IMG/VR virus record: IMGVR_UViG_3300029989_000022 | Coordinates: 1 to 61,715 of that record | Strand: one strand, 5' to 3' | Source of the DNA: a virus | Length of the DNA: 61,715 nucleotides | Part shown: in pieces, positions 39,767-48,547 of the stretch | Numbering within the stretch: position 1 is the stretch's first letter | How the letters are laid out: each line of letters starts with the position of its first letter | Notes under the pieces: generated by a model | What the model was told of the DNA's origin: nothing | Databases searched by the model: none | Seen by the model: the letters and a program-made list of their open reading frames with translations, nothing else | Program-made: the position numbers and the translations under genes

Positions 39767-40009
39767 ATGGCATCACCCGAATGGCTGGAGATTTACCGCA
39801 GTTACACGCCAGAGGAATTGGCTGCTGAAGTGGCATTGCTCAAGAAGCAATCGACGATCATTGCACAGCAGAGCACGGCGGGAAAGAGCTTCACGCGCGA
39901 CCTGCAGGTGCTCTCTGGCAAGCTCTCTGCGGCGGTGCGCATCCAGAATGAGCGGCGTTTCGGTCCGGGAAACCCCTCGGTTATCTTGACAGATTTTCGC
40001 GGAGTATGA
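39767..40009 (+). CDS. gpW-like head-tail joining protein
   Basis: 80 aa. Small, helical plus a short beta hairpin (MASPEWLEIYRSYTPEELAAEVALLKKQSTIIAQQSTAGKSFTRDLQVLSGKLSAAVRIQNER). It lies directly upstream of, and overlapping, the portal gene, like lambda W between A and B. A gpW role (completing the head before tail joining) is likely from position, size and layout. Sequence similarity to W itself is weak. Confidence 0.65.
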   Translation: MASPEWLEIYRSYTPEELAAEVALLKKQSTIIAQQSTAGKSFTRDLQVLSGKLSAAVRIQNERRFGPGNPSVILTDFRGV

Positions 40010-41778
40010 GCAAAGACAGAAAAACTCCGGGCCAGCGGATGAACATGATGGACCGCCTGGTGTCGATGGTGAACCCGCAAGCGGGCGTGCAGCGGATGAT
40101 GGCGCGCGAGGTGTTGCACAGGTTCGGCTACAACGATCATCCCGAGCGTCGCGGAGACTCGGGAGGGATGGCCAAGAACCGTGGATCGGAGACCGCCGAG
40201 AAAGGACGGGACCGCATCAAGGCGATGTGGGACGCGCGAAACCTGGCAGGGTATGACTGGATCGGCGGTGTGCTCCGGCGCATCGCACTTTATACCTGCG
40301 GTGATTTGCGACTGAAATCGAACACCGGGGACACCGAGATCGATGCGCGTTATGACCAGTATTTTTCGCGCTGGGCAGGTGACGAGGTGGATGATGTCGA
40401 GGATGACGGCACGTTTCTCTGCGATTTGACCGGACGGCATCCCTTTTCCAAACTTGTAGCCATGTCGCTCGTGGCGATGCTCATTGATGGCGACCACGGC
40501 ACGGTGATCCGCCGCAAGCCGAGGGAGGGCGAAAAGATTGACGAGGCTACCGGCATGGTGTGCTTGCAGGAAATCGAGGCGGACCGGATTGGCAATCCGA
40601 TGGATGCGCGCTTTGATGAGAATTACATTGGGGGATTGACCCTCGATGAGGATACAGGAGCCGTTAAAGCGTATCGGGTATTCAGGCGCACCCGCATGGG
40701 GGCGTATGTCGATGGGGTCGATGTCGAGCCCCAAAATTTCATCCATCTGTGGGATCCGGAGCGGGGAGATCAATACCGGGGTGTGACCTACCTCATCAAA
40801 ATGCTCACGCGCCAGAGGGACATCAAAGAGTTGCTCGATTCGGAGATATTCGCCTCCAAGGTGCAGTCCCAGTTTGCCGGGCTGATTACCAGCAAAGACC
40901 CGTATAGCAAAACGGGGGCCGGTCAATGGGAAGGCCAGACCGCAAAGGGTACCCCGACGCAACTGGCGGAGTTCGGAAAACTGCTTAAAATGGCAGAGGG
41001 GGAAAACGTGAACCTCCTGAGCGGTCCGACCCGCCCTGGCGGTGCATTTATCCAGGGCGTCCAAACCATCATTCGCTTTATTGCGGTGTGTCTGGATTTG
41101 CCCTACGGTTTTGTGTGGGATATGGCGATGCTGGGAGGCGTCACCGCGCGCATTGAAGTACAGCAGGCCCAGCGTCGGATTCAATATTGGCAACGTCTGC
41201 TCGTCTTGCGCAAGATTCGCCGCATTCGCAAGCTGGTTTTGGCCGATGGAATCGCAAACCAAGAGCTTCCGGCACATCCGAAATGGTTGCACTTCGAGGC
41301 GCATTTCGGCGCGTGGATCGTCACGGATGCCGGGTATGAAACCCAAAATGATTTAGCGTTGGTTCAGGCCGGATTGATGCCTGCCGCAGACGTTGCGGCC
41401 AAGCAAAATCGCGATTTGGGCAGCGTGTTCCGCCGGAACGCCAGCGCGGTGAAGATGGCGCAGGAAATTGCGGCAGAGACGCGCGTGCCAATCGAGTTGT
41501 TTGCGGGCGGACTCCTGAAGGATGCCACGGCCCAGCTTGCTGCGATGAATACGCCGCCCAGCGATCCGCCGGACCCTGCGCCGGGCAGCATCGAAGCGGT
41601 CGGCGACAATGGTGCGAAGCAAATTCTTGAGATATTGACCCATGTGACGCAAGGCGTTTTGGATCGGTCGAGTGCGGTCAACACGCTGGTCACGGTCTAT
41701 GGAATGCCCCCGGAACAGGCCGAGATGATCGTTCCGCTGGAACGGGCGGTCTTGGGAGTTGACGATGGTGTCTCTTAG
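40006..41778 (+). CDS. Portal protein (lambda gpB-like)
   Basis: 590 aa. TTGACA ends 14 nt upstream, inside the preceding gene. Conserved portal features are MWDARNLAGYDWIGGVLRRIALYTCG near the N-terminus, a central WDPERGDQYRGVTYL wing and VCLDLPYGFVWDMAMLGGVTARIEVQQAQRRIQYWQRLL. The order W-portal-protease-decoration-capsid matches lambda. It forms the twelve-subunit ring through which DNA enters the head. The C-terminal 100 residues are Pro/Asn-rich. Confidence 0.88.
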   Translation: MSKDRKTPGQRMNMMDRLVSMVNPQAGVQRMMAREVLHRFGYNDHPERRGDSGGMAKNRGSETAEKGRDRIKAMWDARNLAGYDWIGGVLRRIALYTCGDLRLKSNTGDTEIDARYDQYFSRWAGDEVDDVEDDGTFLCDLTGRHPFSKLVAMSLVAMLIDGDHGTVIRRKPREGEKIDEATGMVCLQEIEADRIGNPMDARFDENYIGGLTLDEDTGAVKAYRVFRRTRMGAYVDGVDVEPQNFIHLWDPERGDQYRGVTYLIKMLTRQRDIKELLDSEIFASKVQSQFAGLITSKDPYSKTGAGQWEGQTAKGTPTQLAEFGKLLKMAEGENVNLLSGPTRPGGAFIQGVQTIIRFIAVCLDLPYGFVWDMAMLGGVTARIEVQQAQRRIQYWQRLLVLRKIRRIRKLVLADGIANQELPAHPKWLHFEAHFGAWIVTDAGYETQNDLALVQAGLMPAADVAAKQNRDLGSVFRRNASAVKMAQEIAAETRVPIELFAGGLLKDATAQLAAMNTPPSDPPDPAPGSIEAVGDNGAKQILEILTHVTQGVLDRSSAVNTLVTVYGMPPEQAEMIVPLERAVLGVDDGVS

Positions 41779-41780
41779 TT

Positions 41781-43466
41781 ATGAAAGCCAACACAATCCG
41801 TTTGCAGTCCCCTCAAAATACCGCGTCGTATTCTCCAAAGCGAAGCGGGGTGCATTCGGCCTTGCGCACGGGAGCCACGGTTGCCGGGGGCGTTGGGCTC
41901 GCCTATGGCGGGCTCAAACTGGGTCGCGCTGCGGGAGAGATTCGCGGCGTGGTGGCGCGTCTCGCTCCTGCCCTGGAGCGGACGGCGGGGAATGCGGTTG
42001 CTGTTTCGGAGACGGTGCGATCCCCCTTGAAGGCATTGCGGCAGAAGCTCGGGTTCTCGGTCGGTCGGTCCAAAAGCGGCGCTCGCAAGCAATCCCTGGA
42101 GTTTGCTCACGGAGCGACAGTGGCGGCAGACCGCTACCGCAAGCAGATTTACGAGCAGGAGCAGGATCGGGCGACTTCCAACTACACCAAGAGCGCCCTG
42201 GCCGGAGCGGCGGCGGGCGCATTGTTGCGTCGCGGAAAGCTGACGCGCGGATCGGCAGCGGCAGCGGGAGGATTGGTTGGAGTGGCCGCTCAGGCGGGGA
42301 TTCGGAGTGCGACCGCTGGCACGAAGGACGCTTTTGGCGACCGCTCGCACGGGGCGAAAAAGGCGGAGAAACTCCCCTGGAAGGTCGGCGGATTGGTTGC
42401 CGCAGGACTGGCGTATCGCAAGCTGGGTGGCAAAGTCGGCTTTAGTTCCTTGGGAAAAAGAGTCCGCGAATTTGCAGTGGCAGAGAACATGTCCGCAGGG
42501 GCGATGGACAAGGTTCGGAAAGTGTTGAGTAGTCCGAAGGCGAAGCTGGCGTTCCTGCATGGCGCGGCGTTGACGGGCGGCATCGGCATCGCCGACGCAG
42601 TGACGAGTGGCGCTACCGCAAAGCCGGGCGATGCTGTTGCGGCAACCGGGGAGGGACTCGGGCGCGGGTTGTTGTATGGCGGCGTATTGGCGGCGGCAGA
42701 ACCGGCGCTTGTGGGTGCCGGAAAAAAACTCTTGCGGCGGGCGTTTTCAGCGCGGTTACGGGCAATTGAATTTGGGGGAATCCAGCAAGGGCGCACCGAA
42801 CAGGGACGCTTTATCCAGCCGTTGTCGGTGGAATCCGGCCTTCCAGCAGTGCATGGGCAGACAATCCGTGCGGCGTTGAATAAGGGTCGGGACATTCAGC
42901 GTGCCGGGGCTCGGGCGGGCTCACTCGTAAAGGACGCAAGCGATGCGTTGACCGGTCGCGAGAAACTCGACGTGCGCGGACGACCCCGGAAGCGCGAGTG
43001 GGAGAAATCGTGGTTCAAGAACACCATGCAAACTGCGGCGGTCGGCGCGGGATTGTTGGCCCACGCGCATGTCATGCGGACGAATCCTGCATACCGTGCG
43101 TCCGTGGCCAAGCTGGTGAGAAAGAGCAAGGGCACGGCCAACTCCCTTGTGCCGGACTTGTTTCCTATGTCCGCCAAGCGCCGGGAAGTCCGTTTTGATT
43201 CGGCGGCGGAAGATGCCGGATGGGATGTGAGAGATCCGCGCGGGAAATCGGCGCGGGTATTTGCTCCCGGCAGCGCGGTGCGGCAGCGGAGGGAGAAGTA
43301 TTGGCACGAAAAGGTCGATAATATCCGGCGCATTGCAGTCGGCGGCGCGTTGGTGGCAACGGCGGTCGGCGCGGGAGCCGGATACAAGATCGGGCGTCGG
43401 ACTCTCACAGCGAGTCGTCTCGTGACGAAACCCTCCAACATTATTCCGATGGTGAAGGCGGGTTGA
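41781..43466 (+). CDS. Gly/Ala-rich membrane-active structural candidate
   Basis: 561 aa, basic, with about eight short glycine-rich hydrophobic stretches (such as ATVAGGVGLAYGGLKLG, SALAGAAAGALL, VGGLVAAGLAYRKLGG, GLLYGGVLAAAEPALVGAG, VGAGLLAHAHVM, GGALVATAVGAGAGYKIG) separated by Arg-rich linkers. Lambda has no counterpart at this site. Position right after the portal and glycine-zipper character suggest a virion protein that crosses the host membrane on DNA entry, but this is inference. TTGACG ends 16 nt before the ATG. Confidence 0.55.
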   Translation: MKANTIRLQSPQNTASYSPKRSGVHSALRTGATVAGGVGLAYGGLKLGRAAGEIRGVVARLAPALERTAGNAVAVSETVRSPLKALRQKLGFSVGRSKSGARKQSLEFAHGATVAADRYRKQIYEQEQDRATSNYTKSALAGAAAGALLRRGKLTRGSAAAAGGLVGVAAQAGIRSATAGTKDAFGDRSHGAKKAEKLPWKVGGLVAAGLAYRKLGGKVGFSSLGKRVREFAVAENMSAGAMDKVRKVLSSPKAKLAFLHGAALTGGIGIADAVTSGATAKPGDAVAATGEGLGRGLLYGGVLAAAEPALVGAGKKLLRRAFSARLRAIEFGGIQQGRTEQGRFIQPLSVESGLPAVHGQTIRAALNKGRDIQRAGARAGSLVKDASDALTGREKLDVRGRPRKREWEKSWFKNTMQTAAVGAGLLAHAHVMRTNPAYRASVAKLVRKSKGTANSLVPDLFPMSAKRREVRFDSAAEDAGWDVRDPRGKSARVFAPGSAVRQRREKYWHEKVDNIRRIAVGGALVATAVGAGAGYKIGRRTLTASRLVTKPSNIIPMVKAG

Positions 43467-43513
43467 CAAAACCTCTGATTCTCGGAACACAGCAATTTTT
43501 CAAGAAACCATTT

Positions 43514-43936
43514 ATGAACAAAAATCGGATCATTCAGTTCTGCGCCAATGTCGAAACCACACTCGACGAACATCTTTTTGCCAAGACGCCCGAGGAAGAG
43601 CAATCCGACTCTGCCGGAGTTCCAAAAACCGTGGCCGGTGCGGTGGCGACCGGAGCCGCCGTCACGGGTGCGGCAGCCGGGCATTCCGCCATCATGCGCA
43701 ACTACGGAGGCAATGCAAGTGGGAGCGTCGGCCAGGCATACCGGAATGCCGGACGCAACGCGGTGCAATCGGTGAAGGCTCCTGTCACCGCCGCCATCGC
43801 TCGGGGGAGCAAGGGCTACACGGCGGCACGGGAGATTTCGGGATTAAATCCAATTGCAGCGGGTGCGCGTGGATTGAAGAAAGCGGCGAACCCGCTGCTT
43901 GCCAAGCTGCGCGGAATTGCATCCAAAATGGCCTAA
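43514..43936 (+). CDS. Second Gly/Ala-rich head-region protein
   Basis: 140 aa from ATG 43514. A TTG at 43463, overlapping the upstream stop, would add 17 residues. An acidic N-terminus (NVETTLDEHLFAKTPEEEQS) is followed by a glycine-zipper stretch (VAGAVATGAAVTGAAAGHSAIM) and a basic tail with AAREISGLNPIAAGARGLKKAANPLL. Companion of the neighbouring Gly/Ala-rich genes; function unknown. Confidence 0.5.
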   Translation: MNKNRIIQFCANVETTLDEHLFAKTPEEEQSDSAGVPKTVAGAVATGAAVTGAAAGHSAIMRNYGGNASGSVGQAYRNAGRNAVQSVKAPVTAAIARGSKGYTAAREISGLNPIAAGARGLKKAANPLLAKLRGIASKMA

Positions 43937-43940
43937 GACG

Positions 43941-44510
43941 ATGCAGATTCTTTCTTCACTGCCACTCCTTCGTCCGGGGATGATTTTCTTCGCAAAGCTG
44001 GACTTGGGCAGAAGCTATGAGAGCTGCTGTGGACCGTCATTGTGCAGTCCCTCCATGAAAAGCAAGAGTTACCCGACGATATGGGTGGACGGTTCGCCAA
44101 AGCCGGTGGAATTGCCGAAGCGGGGAAAGGCCGTGGTGGATTACGAAATCGTAAGCAAGACCACGAGGGAGCGCGATGGAAAGACAACGCATGACGCTTC
44201 CATTGAGATTCATACTATCGAGCCCGTGGAGGACGGCAAAAAAAAGAAGGGTATCGCATCGCCCGTGAAGCTCTCGGCGTTGCGACCTGGGATGATTGCG
44301 TTTGCGCGGGCCCGGAACACGGACGGGGAATTTGCGCCCCAGGCTGCGGGCGCGGCGGATCCAAAGGCGATGGCGGCGGCTTACGGGCCGGGAGCGATTG
44401 CGGGTGGATTCACCAAGGGCGCGATCGAGGGATCCGGTGCGGTTGCCGGGGGCGGAGGCACTGCGCTTTTGGCGCGGTTAGCGAGCCGTCGATTCCGTCG
44501 CAAAGCGTAA
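43941..44510 (+). CDS. Third Gly/Ala-rich head-region protein with LRPGMI repeats
   Basis: 189 aa. LSSLPLLRPGMIFFAKLD at the N-terminus is echoed by SPVKLSALRPGMIAFARARN at about residue 105, so it contains an internal duplication of about 16 residues. A central beta part (VVDYEIVSKTT...IEIHTIEP) and a C-terminal glycine-zipper (GPGAIAGGFTKGAIEGSGAVAGGGGTALLARLA) complete it. Function unknown; third of a set between portal and protease. Confidence 0.5.
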   Translation: MQILSSLPLLRPGMIFFAKLDLGRSYESCCGPSLCSPSMKSKSYPTIWVDGSPKPVELPKRGKAVVDYEIVSKTTRERDGKTTHDASIEIHTIEPVEDGKKKKGIASPVKLSALRPGMIAFARARNTDGEFAPQAAGAADPKAMAAAYGPGAIAGGFTKGAIEGSGAVAGGGGTALLARLASRRFRRKA

Positions 44511-44639
44511 GCATTGTCGAGTCTGAAAGGGCGCGGCAGACAATAATCCGTGAGAGTTGCAGCCAGGCCTCGGATGGGCCGTCATGGGGGCGCATCCGAC
44601 CGCCCTGGTATCCACGGAAGTCGGAAAAGCATTATTTTC

Positions 44640-44683
44640 CCGCAAAGGCGCAAAGAGCCGGTGTGCTCTTTGCGCCTTTGCGG
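44640..44683. repeat. REP-like perfect hairpin, 19-bp arms
   Basis: Left arm 44640-44658 and right arm 44665-44683 are perfectly complementary (CCGCAAAGGCGCAAAGAGC and its complement) around a 6-nt loop CGGTGT. No T-tract follows, so it is not a simple terminator. The words GCGCAAAG and CTTTGCG are typical of interspersed repeats in many bacterial chromosomes. It lies directly before palindrome copy 11 in the gap before the protease gene. Confidence 0.75.
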
Positions 44684-44695
44684 CTTTGCGTGATC

Positions 44696-44713
44696 CATCC
44701 TTACATAAGGATG
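44696..44713. repeat. Dispersed palindrome, copy 11
   Basis: CATCCTTACATAAGGATG; TTGACA (44717-44722) follows 4 nt after the GGAT and ends 15 nt before the protease start. Confidence 0.85.
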
Positions 44714-44737
44714 GCGTTGACAGAGGGCGGAGTTGGC

Positions 44738-45970
44738 ATGTCTAAAGATGCTTTAACCGATTTTTGTTTTCATGTTCCGTTTTCGTTTACAGGGACGGTC
44801 GATCGGGAGAATGCGATTGTCCGTGGCGTGGCGCTGATCACCGGGGGCGTCACCGCCGAAGGCCACGATCTGGAGGTCGATGACACGACGATTCAGCAGA
44901 TTTTCAACTGCGCGGTCAAGGCGGTCAAGGTGCCGGTGAAGCTCAATCACGGCGCGGGAGTGGAGATGCTTAACGGCTATCTTTCCAATTTCCATCTGGA
45001 CGGCAACAAGCCGCGCGGAGATTGGCATCTGCTCAAATCCCACGAGGAGACGCCCAGCATGCTCGAGCGCGCTGAGGTGATGCCGGAATGCTTCGGTATG
45101 AGCGTGGCGTTCAAGGGGGCTGGCGAAAAAATCAAGGGGGGAAAGATGGCCGCCCGCTGCACAAAACTGCTTGCCGTGGATTGCGTCACGCAACCGGCGG
45201 CGAACCCGGAAGGTTTGTTCTCGGTTGACAGCGCCCGAAAGGGCATGGCCGAAGAACCTACAAAAAAAACGGGCGCGGAGCCGACGCTGGCGGATGTCAT
45301 GGCTGAACTACAGTCCATGCGCGCTGAACTCGACGCGCAGAAACAATTCAACGAACAACTGCTCGCGTCGATGGAAGAGCCGACGCTGGAGGATCTCGCC
45401 GCCATGAGCGACGAGCAACTCACCGCCTTGGGGTTGACCCGCGAAGAGGTGGAAGCCGCATTGGCAGAGGATCAGGGCGCCGCGCGTGCTCCTGCAGCCA
45501 GTGCCGCTCCAGGCGGTGCCGGATCGGAACTCGCCACGCTGCAAAAGCAGGTGATTTCCCTGCAGTCGAAATTCAAGTCGATGGAAATGGCGGCGGAACA
45601 GGAGGAAGTGGACAATGCTTTCGCCGTAATCGCCACGAAGGCGGAAGCCCTTGGCGCGAAGAATGCGGAACTCGTCGAGCTTGCCGCCCAGAAGGATACC
45701 GAAATCGCCGCCCTGCGGCTTTCCTTGAAGACCGGAGCTCGGGGTGTGGCTCCCAGCCAAGAGGGCAAAACCCTCTTCGGCGCGAAGGACGCTCCTGCGG
45801 GGAGTTTTGCCGCCCTGCTCACCGCGAAAGTCGAGGAACTCAAGACTGGCGGAAAGCTCACAGAGCTTCAAGCGCGTTCCCAGGCAGTGCAGTTCTGCGT
45901 CAAGAACCATCCGAACGAGTACGCTGAGCACCGTGCAAACGGCGGGACAATCGAGTTCGGAACCAAGTAA
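44738..45970 (+). CDS. Prohead protease with scaffold extension
   Basis: 410 aa from ATG 44738 (TTGACA ends 15 nt upstream). The N-terminal 170 residues have FSFTGTVDRENAIVRGVALI, KVPVKLNHGAGVEMLNGYL (a candidate catalytic His), MPECFGMSVAFKG (a candidate Ser) and AVDCVTQPAANPEGLF, as in phage capsid maturation proteases. Residues about 190-340 are Glu/Ala-rich helices and coils, a probable internal scaffold. The C-terminus ends FCVKNHPNEYAEHRANGG. It assembles the prohead around the capsid protein and then cleaves itself away. Confidence 0.72.
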   Translation: MSKDALTDFCFHVPFSFTGTVDRENAIVRGVALITGGVTAEGHDLEVDDTTIQQIFNCAVKAVKVPVKLNHGAGVEMLNGYLSNFHLDGNKPRGDWHLLKSHEETPSMLERAEVMPECFGMSVAFKGAGEKIKGGKMAARCTKLLAVDCVTQPAANPEGLFSVDSARKGMAEEPTKKTGAEPTLADVMAELQSMRAELDAQKQFNEQLLASMEEPTLEDLAAMSDEQLTALGLTREEVEAALAEDQGAARAPAASAAPGGAGSELATLQKQVISLQSKFKSMEMAAEQEEVDNAFAVIATKAEALGAKNAELVELAAQKDTEIAALRLSLKTGARGVAPSQEGKTLFGAKDAPAGSFAALLTAKVEELKTGGKLTELQARSQAVQFCVKNHPNEYAEHRANGGTIEFGTK

Positions 45971-45997
45971 GCAACCAGAAGGGACAAAGCGAAAGCC

Positions 45998-46357
45998 ATG
46001 AATCAGACGAACGGATCGATTTTAACGAGTTTCGTTGCCGACGAAACCATTCCTGCCGGAGCGCGGGTCAAATACATCGGCGCATGCAGAGTCGCGCTGG
46101 CCGGACTGGCGGATGTCGAGATTGGCAATGCCATTCTTGATACCGGCAAATCCAGCTACGCCGCAGGCGGGGCAGTGGGGGTAATTTTGAAACACCCGCT
46201 CCAATACGCCATCGCGGGCGGCGTCATCGCCGACGGAGCCGCCGTTAAACGGGCGGCAGCGGGCAAAGTGCTTGCCGATGGCGAGGGAGCGGCTTGCGCC
46301 ATCGCATTTGAGGCTGCCGCTGCCGATGGCGACGTGATTGTCGTGATGCCGCTGTAA
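45998..46357 (+). CDS. Capsid decoration-like protein
   Basis: 119 aa. Small, beta-rich and Gly/Ala-heavy (VGVILKHPLQYAIAGGVIADGAAVKRAAAGKVLADGEGAACAIAFEAAAADGDVIVVMPL), like DUF2190/gpD-like capsid cement. It lies directly before the major capsid gene, as lambda D precedes E. It probably stabilises the expanded head. Confidence 0.7.
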   Translation: MNQTNGSILTSFVADETIPAGARVKYIGACRVALAGLADVEIGNAILDTGKSSYAAGGAVGVILKHPLQYAIAGGVIADGAAVKRAAAGKVLADGEGAACAIAFEAAAADGDVIVVMPL

Positions 46358-46389
46358 CCCTGAACCCAACACCAAAAGAGACTTAGATT

Positions 46390-47355
46390 ATGTATCAGAA
46401 TACAGCAGCGGAATCCCGGCCCGAACTTCTTGTCGTTGTGCAAGAGGCGATGGCCATCGACAAGAAGTTCATCGCGGACCTTATTTTCCCGTCGTATCCG
46501 GTAAAAACCCGGACCGGAGACTATATGCGCCTCAAAAAGGGGAGCGGCGGCTTGCTTGCCACCGAAGGCAGCGATGCATTGCTCCGTGCTCCCGGCACGC
46601 CGTATCGGGCGATTGGCCGCACCTCGGAACTCGATGGGTGGAACTGCAAGGATCGCGGTTTGACCGAACCCATCGACGACACGATCGCTCAAAACCAGAG
46701 CCGATTCTTCGATGTCGAAAGTTCGTCCTCGACTTTCCTCGCTCGCAATGTGCGCATCTCCCGCGAACAGCGGGTGGCTGCCATCTTGTTCGGGACGATA
46801 TGGGGGGCGAAGCAATCCGGGGTAAAATACCTCAAGGCGAATCTCGCCACGATGGATGTTCCCGAAGACCTCAAAGAGGCCATTCAGGTTGTGGACAAGC
46901 GCCAGGAGGAAGCCAACACGCTCGTATTGAGCCGCCCGGTTTGGGATTTGATTTCCATCAGCGACAAAATGCGCATGTTCATCTTCGGCCAGTTGCAGGG
47001 CTCCTCGATGATTACCCCTGCGCTTGTGGCGGAGAAATTCGGACTCAAGCAAGTCCTGATCGGTTCGGCCAGTTTCAGCACCGCAAAGCGCGGGAAGGAA
47101 GTGACCGATGCTGACCTTGCCTGGTGCTGGCCCGAGAACAAGATATGGATCGGCAACGTGCAGACAGGCGCACCGGAAGCGGGCGGCGCAGGACGCACGT
47201 TCGTCCTGGAGGACACCACTTCCGGCGGGGAACTGCTTGTGGTGGAAACCTACAGGGATGAGAACCTTCGTTCCGACATCGTGCGGGTGCGCGAAGACAC
47301 CGACGAGAAGATCGTGAACGAGAATGCGGGAACGATCCTCACGGTGAACTGGTAG
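46390..47355 (+). CDS. Major capsid protein
   Basis: 321 aa, the typical length of a gpE-type head protein. The N-terminus MYQNTAAESRPELLVVVQEAMAIDKKFIADLIFPSYPVKTRTGDYMRL has the layout of phage coat proteins, and the C-terminal half contains NTLVLSRPVWDLISIS and FGLKQVLIGSASFSTAKRG. It is flanked by a decoration-like gene and followed by a terminator. Forms the head shell. Confidence 0.82.
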   Translation: MYQNTAAESRPELLVVVQEAMAIDKKFIADLIFPSYPVKTRTGDYMRLKKGSGGLLATEGSDALLRAPGTPYRAIGRTSELDGWNCKDRGLTEPIDDTIAQNQSRFFDVESSSSTFLARNVRISREQRVAAILFGTIWGAKQSGVKYLKANLATMDVPEDLKEAIQVVDKRQEEANTLVLSRPVWDLISISDKMRMFIFGQLQGSSMITPALVAEKFGLKQVLIGSASFSTAKRGKEVTDADLAWCWPENKIWIGNVQTGAPEAGGAGRTFVLEDTTSGGELLVVETYRDENLRSDIVRVREDTDEKIVNENAGTILTVNW

Positions 47356-47390
47356 GCTTACCAGCAGGATAAATTTTCCAGCAGCCCAGC

Positions 47391-47436
47391 GCGGCGGACG
47401 GGTCACTCCAATGGGCTCGTCCGTCGCTTTATTTTG
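47391..47436 (+). terminator. Rho-independent terminator after major capsid gene
   Basis: 12-bp stem GCGGCGGACGGG / CTCGTCCGTCGC (two G-U pairs) with a 13-nt loop, followed by TTTATTTT. It would limit transcription past the capsid gene. Confidence 0.75.
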
Positions 47437-47454
47437 CAACCCACATTAGGTAAT

Positions 47455-47757
47455 ATGAAAACGCGAAACGCAATCATTTCCGAGGCCCGGCGCATTCGTG
47501 CTGAAATTGAGCAAATATTCACTGACTGCGCACACTGGAATGACAGCGTGCGAAAACCGGAAGAGCCAGAAATTGACACCGACCCCGACGGGACAATGAT
47601 GAGGGTGGGATTGTCCATAGATTCCATGTTGGTGAGCGAGGGGAAAAAAGTTGATGTCACCTGTCCCGCCTGTGGATCGCAGAATATTCAAAAAATCAAC
47701 GGACGCTATACCGGTTGCCTTGAATGCTCGCGATATCCGAAATCAACCAAGCCCTGA
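47455..47757 (+). CDS. Zinc-ribbon small protein
   Basis: 100 aa from ATG 47455. The helical N-terminus MKTRNAIISEARRIRAEIEQIFTDCAHWNDSVRKPEEPEID is followed by CPACGSQNIQKINGRYTGCLEC, a clear zinc ribbon. Its position inside the head-tail cluster is unusual for a nucleic-acid-binding protein. Function unknown. Confidence 0.65.
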   Translation: MKTRNAIISEARRIRAEIEQIFTDCAHWNDSVRKPEEPEIDTDPDGTMMRVGLSIDSMLVSEGKKVDVTCPACGSQNIQKINGRYTGCLECSRYPKSTKP

Positions 47758-47760
47758 TCC

Positions 47761-48090
47761 ATGAATGCATTTGAAGCGGGGTTTGAAGCGGCGGATATGG
47801 AGATGGAGAAGTTCGCCGGTGAGCCGTGGACTCATGAGGATCGGGAATGGATGGCGGTTTCTGTCGATGCCCTCGACACGGCGGTCAACCCGATGCCGGG
47901 CGGCAAGTTCCGGGATGGCTCGGTGAGCCTCGTGGTGCGCAATGAGGTATTCCAGGATAGCGCGGTTAAATATGGGGATGTGCTGATTGTGCGCGGGGAA
48001 AAGATGCGCGTGGATCATATCAGCAACGAAGGCGCTGGCACGCGCACCCTGATTTGCGGACCGGCGGCGATCAAGACCCCGAAATTCTGA
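47761..48090 (+). CDS. Putative head-tail connector
   Basis: 109 aa, FEAGFEAADMEMEKFAGEPW...NEVFQDSAVKYGDVLIVRGEKMRVDHISNEGAGTRTLICGP. The size, beta content and place between capsid and tail terminator suit a head-completion/neck protein. No clear family match. Confidence 0.55.
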   Translation: MNAFEAGFEAADMEMEKFAGEPWTHEDREWMAVSVDALDTAVNPMPGGKFRDGSVSLVVRNEVFQDSAVKYGDVLIVRGEKMRVDHISNEGAGTRTLICGPAAIKTPKF

Positions 48091-48095
48091 TTCTT

Positions 48096-48530
48096 ATGTC
48101 ACACGAAAGCGATATTGCGAGGAAGTTGGAACTGGCGTTGTGCGAGCGGTTGCGGGTGCTTGTGCCAGCCCAGCGGTTTGTTCCAGCCAAAGGCGGCAGT
48201 GACGCGGAGGATGCGGAAGAACTGCTGGCCCCATTCACAGTCGTCGAAGCGGGGCGGGATGGGGACAAGCCATTTTCGGATGAGGAGACCTATTTGATGG
48301 AGGTTTCCGTATGCCTGGTGACGCAACCCGATGAAATGCCCCCTTCGGCACACGGGTCCATTCTTGGGAACATCCAGCGTGCGCTAAGCCAGATTCCGCG
48401 CGGCTTTGTGGCATCGCAACAGTTGATGATTCATGGGTGTGATGTGCAGGGCCCTCCCCGTCCCATTGAGCCGGAGGATGCAAAGGGGCATTACGACGTG
48501 TTTTTCCTGAGCGTCGGGTGCAGCGGATAG
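48096..48530 (+). CDS. Putative tail terminator protein
   Basis: 144 aa. LELALCERLRVLV, then EETYLMEVSVCLVTQPDEMPPSAHGSILGNIQRALSQ and DAKGHYDVFFLSVGCSG give a small alpha/beta fold in the position of lambda gpU or HK97 gp10. It would cap the tail tube and set its length end. Call from position and fold layout. Confidence 0.55.
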   Translation: MSHESDIARKLELALCERLRVLVPAQRFVPAKGGSDAEDAEELLAPFTVVEAGRDGDKPFSDEETYLMEVSVCLVTQPDEMPPSAHGSILGNIQRALSQIPRGFVASQQLMIHGCDVQGPPRPIEPEDAKGHYDVFFLSVGCSG

Positions 48531-48547
48531 GCTTCGGAATCCTGTCT

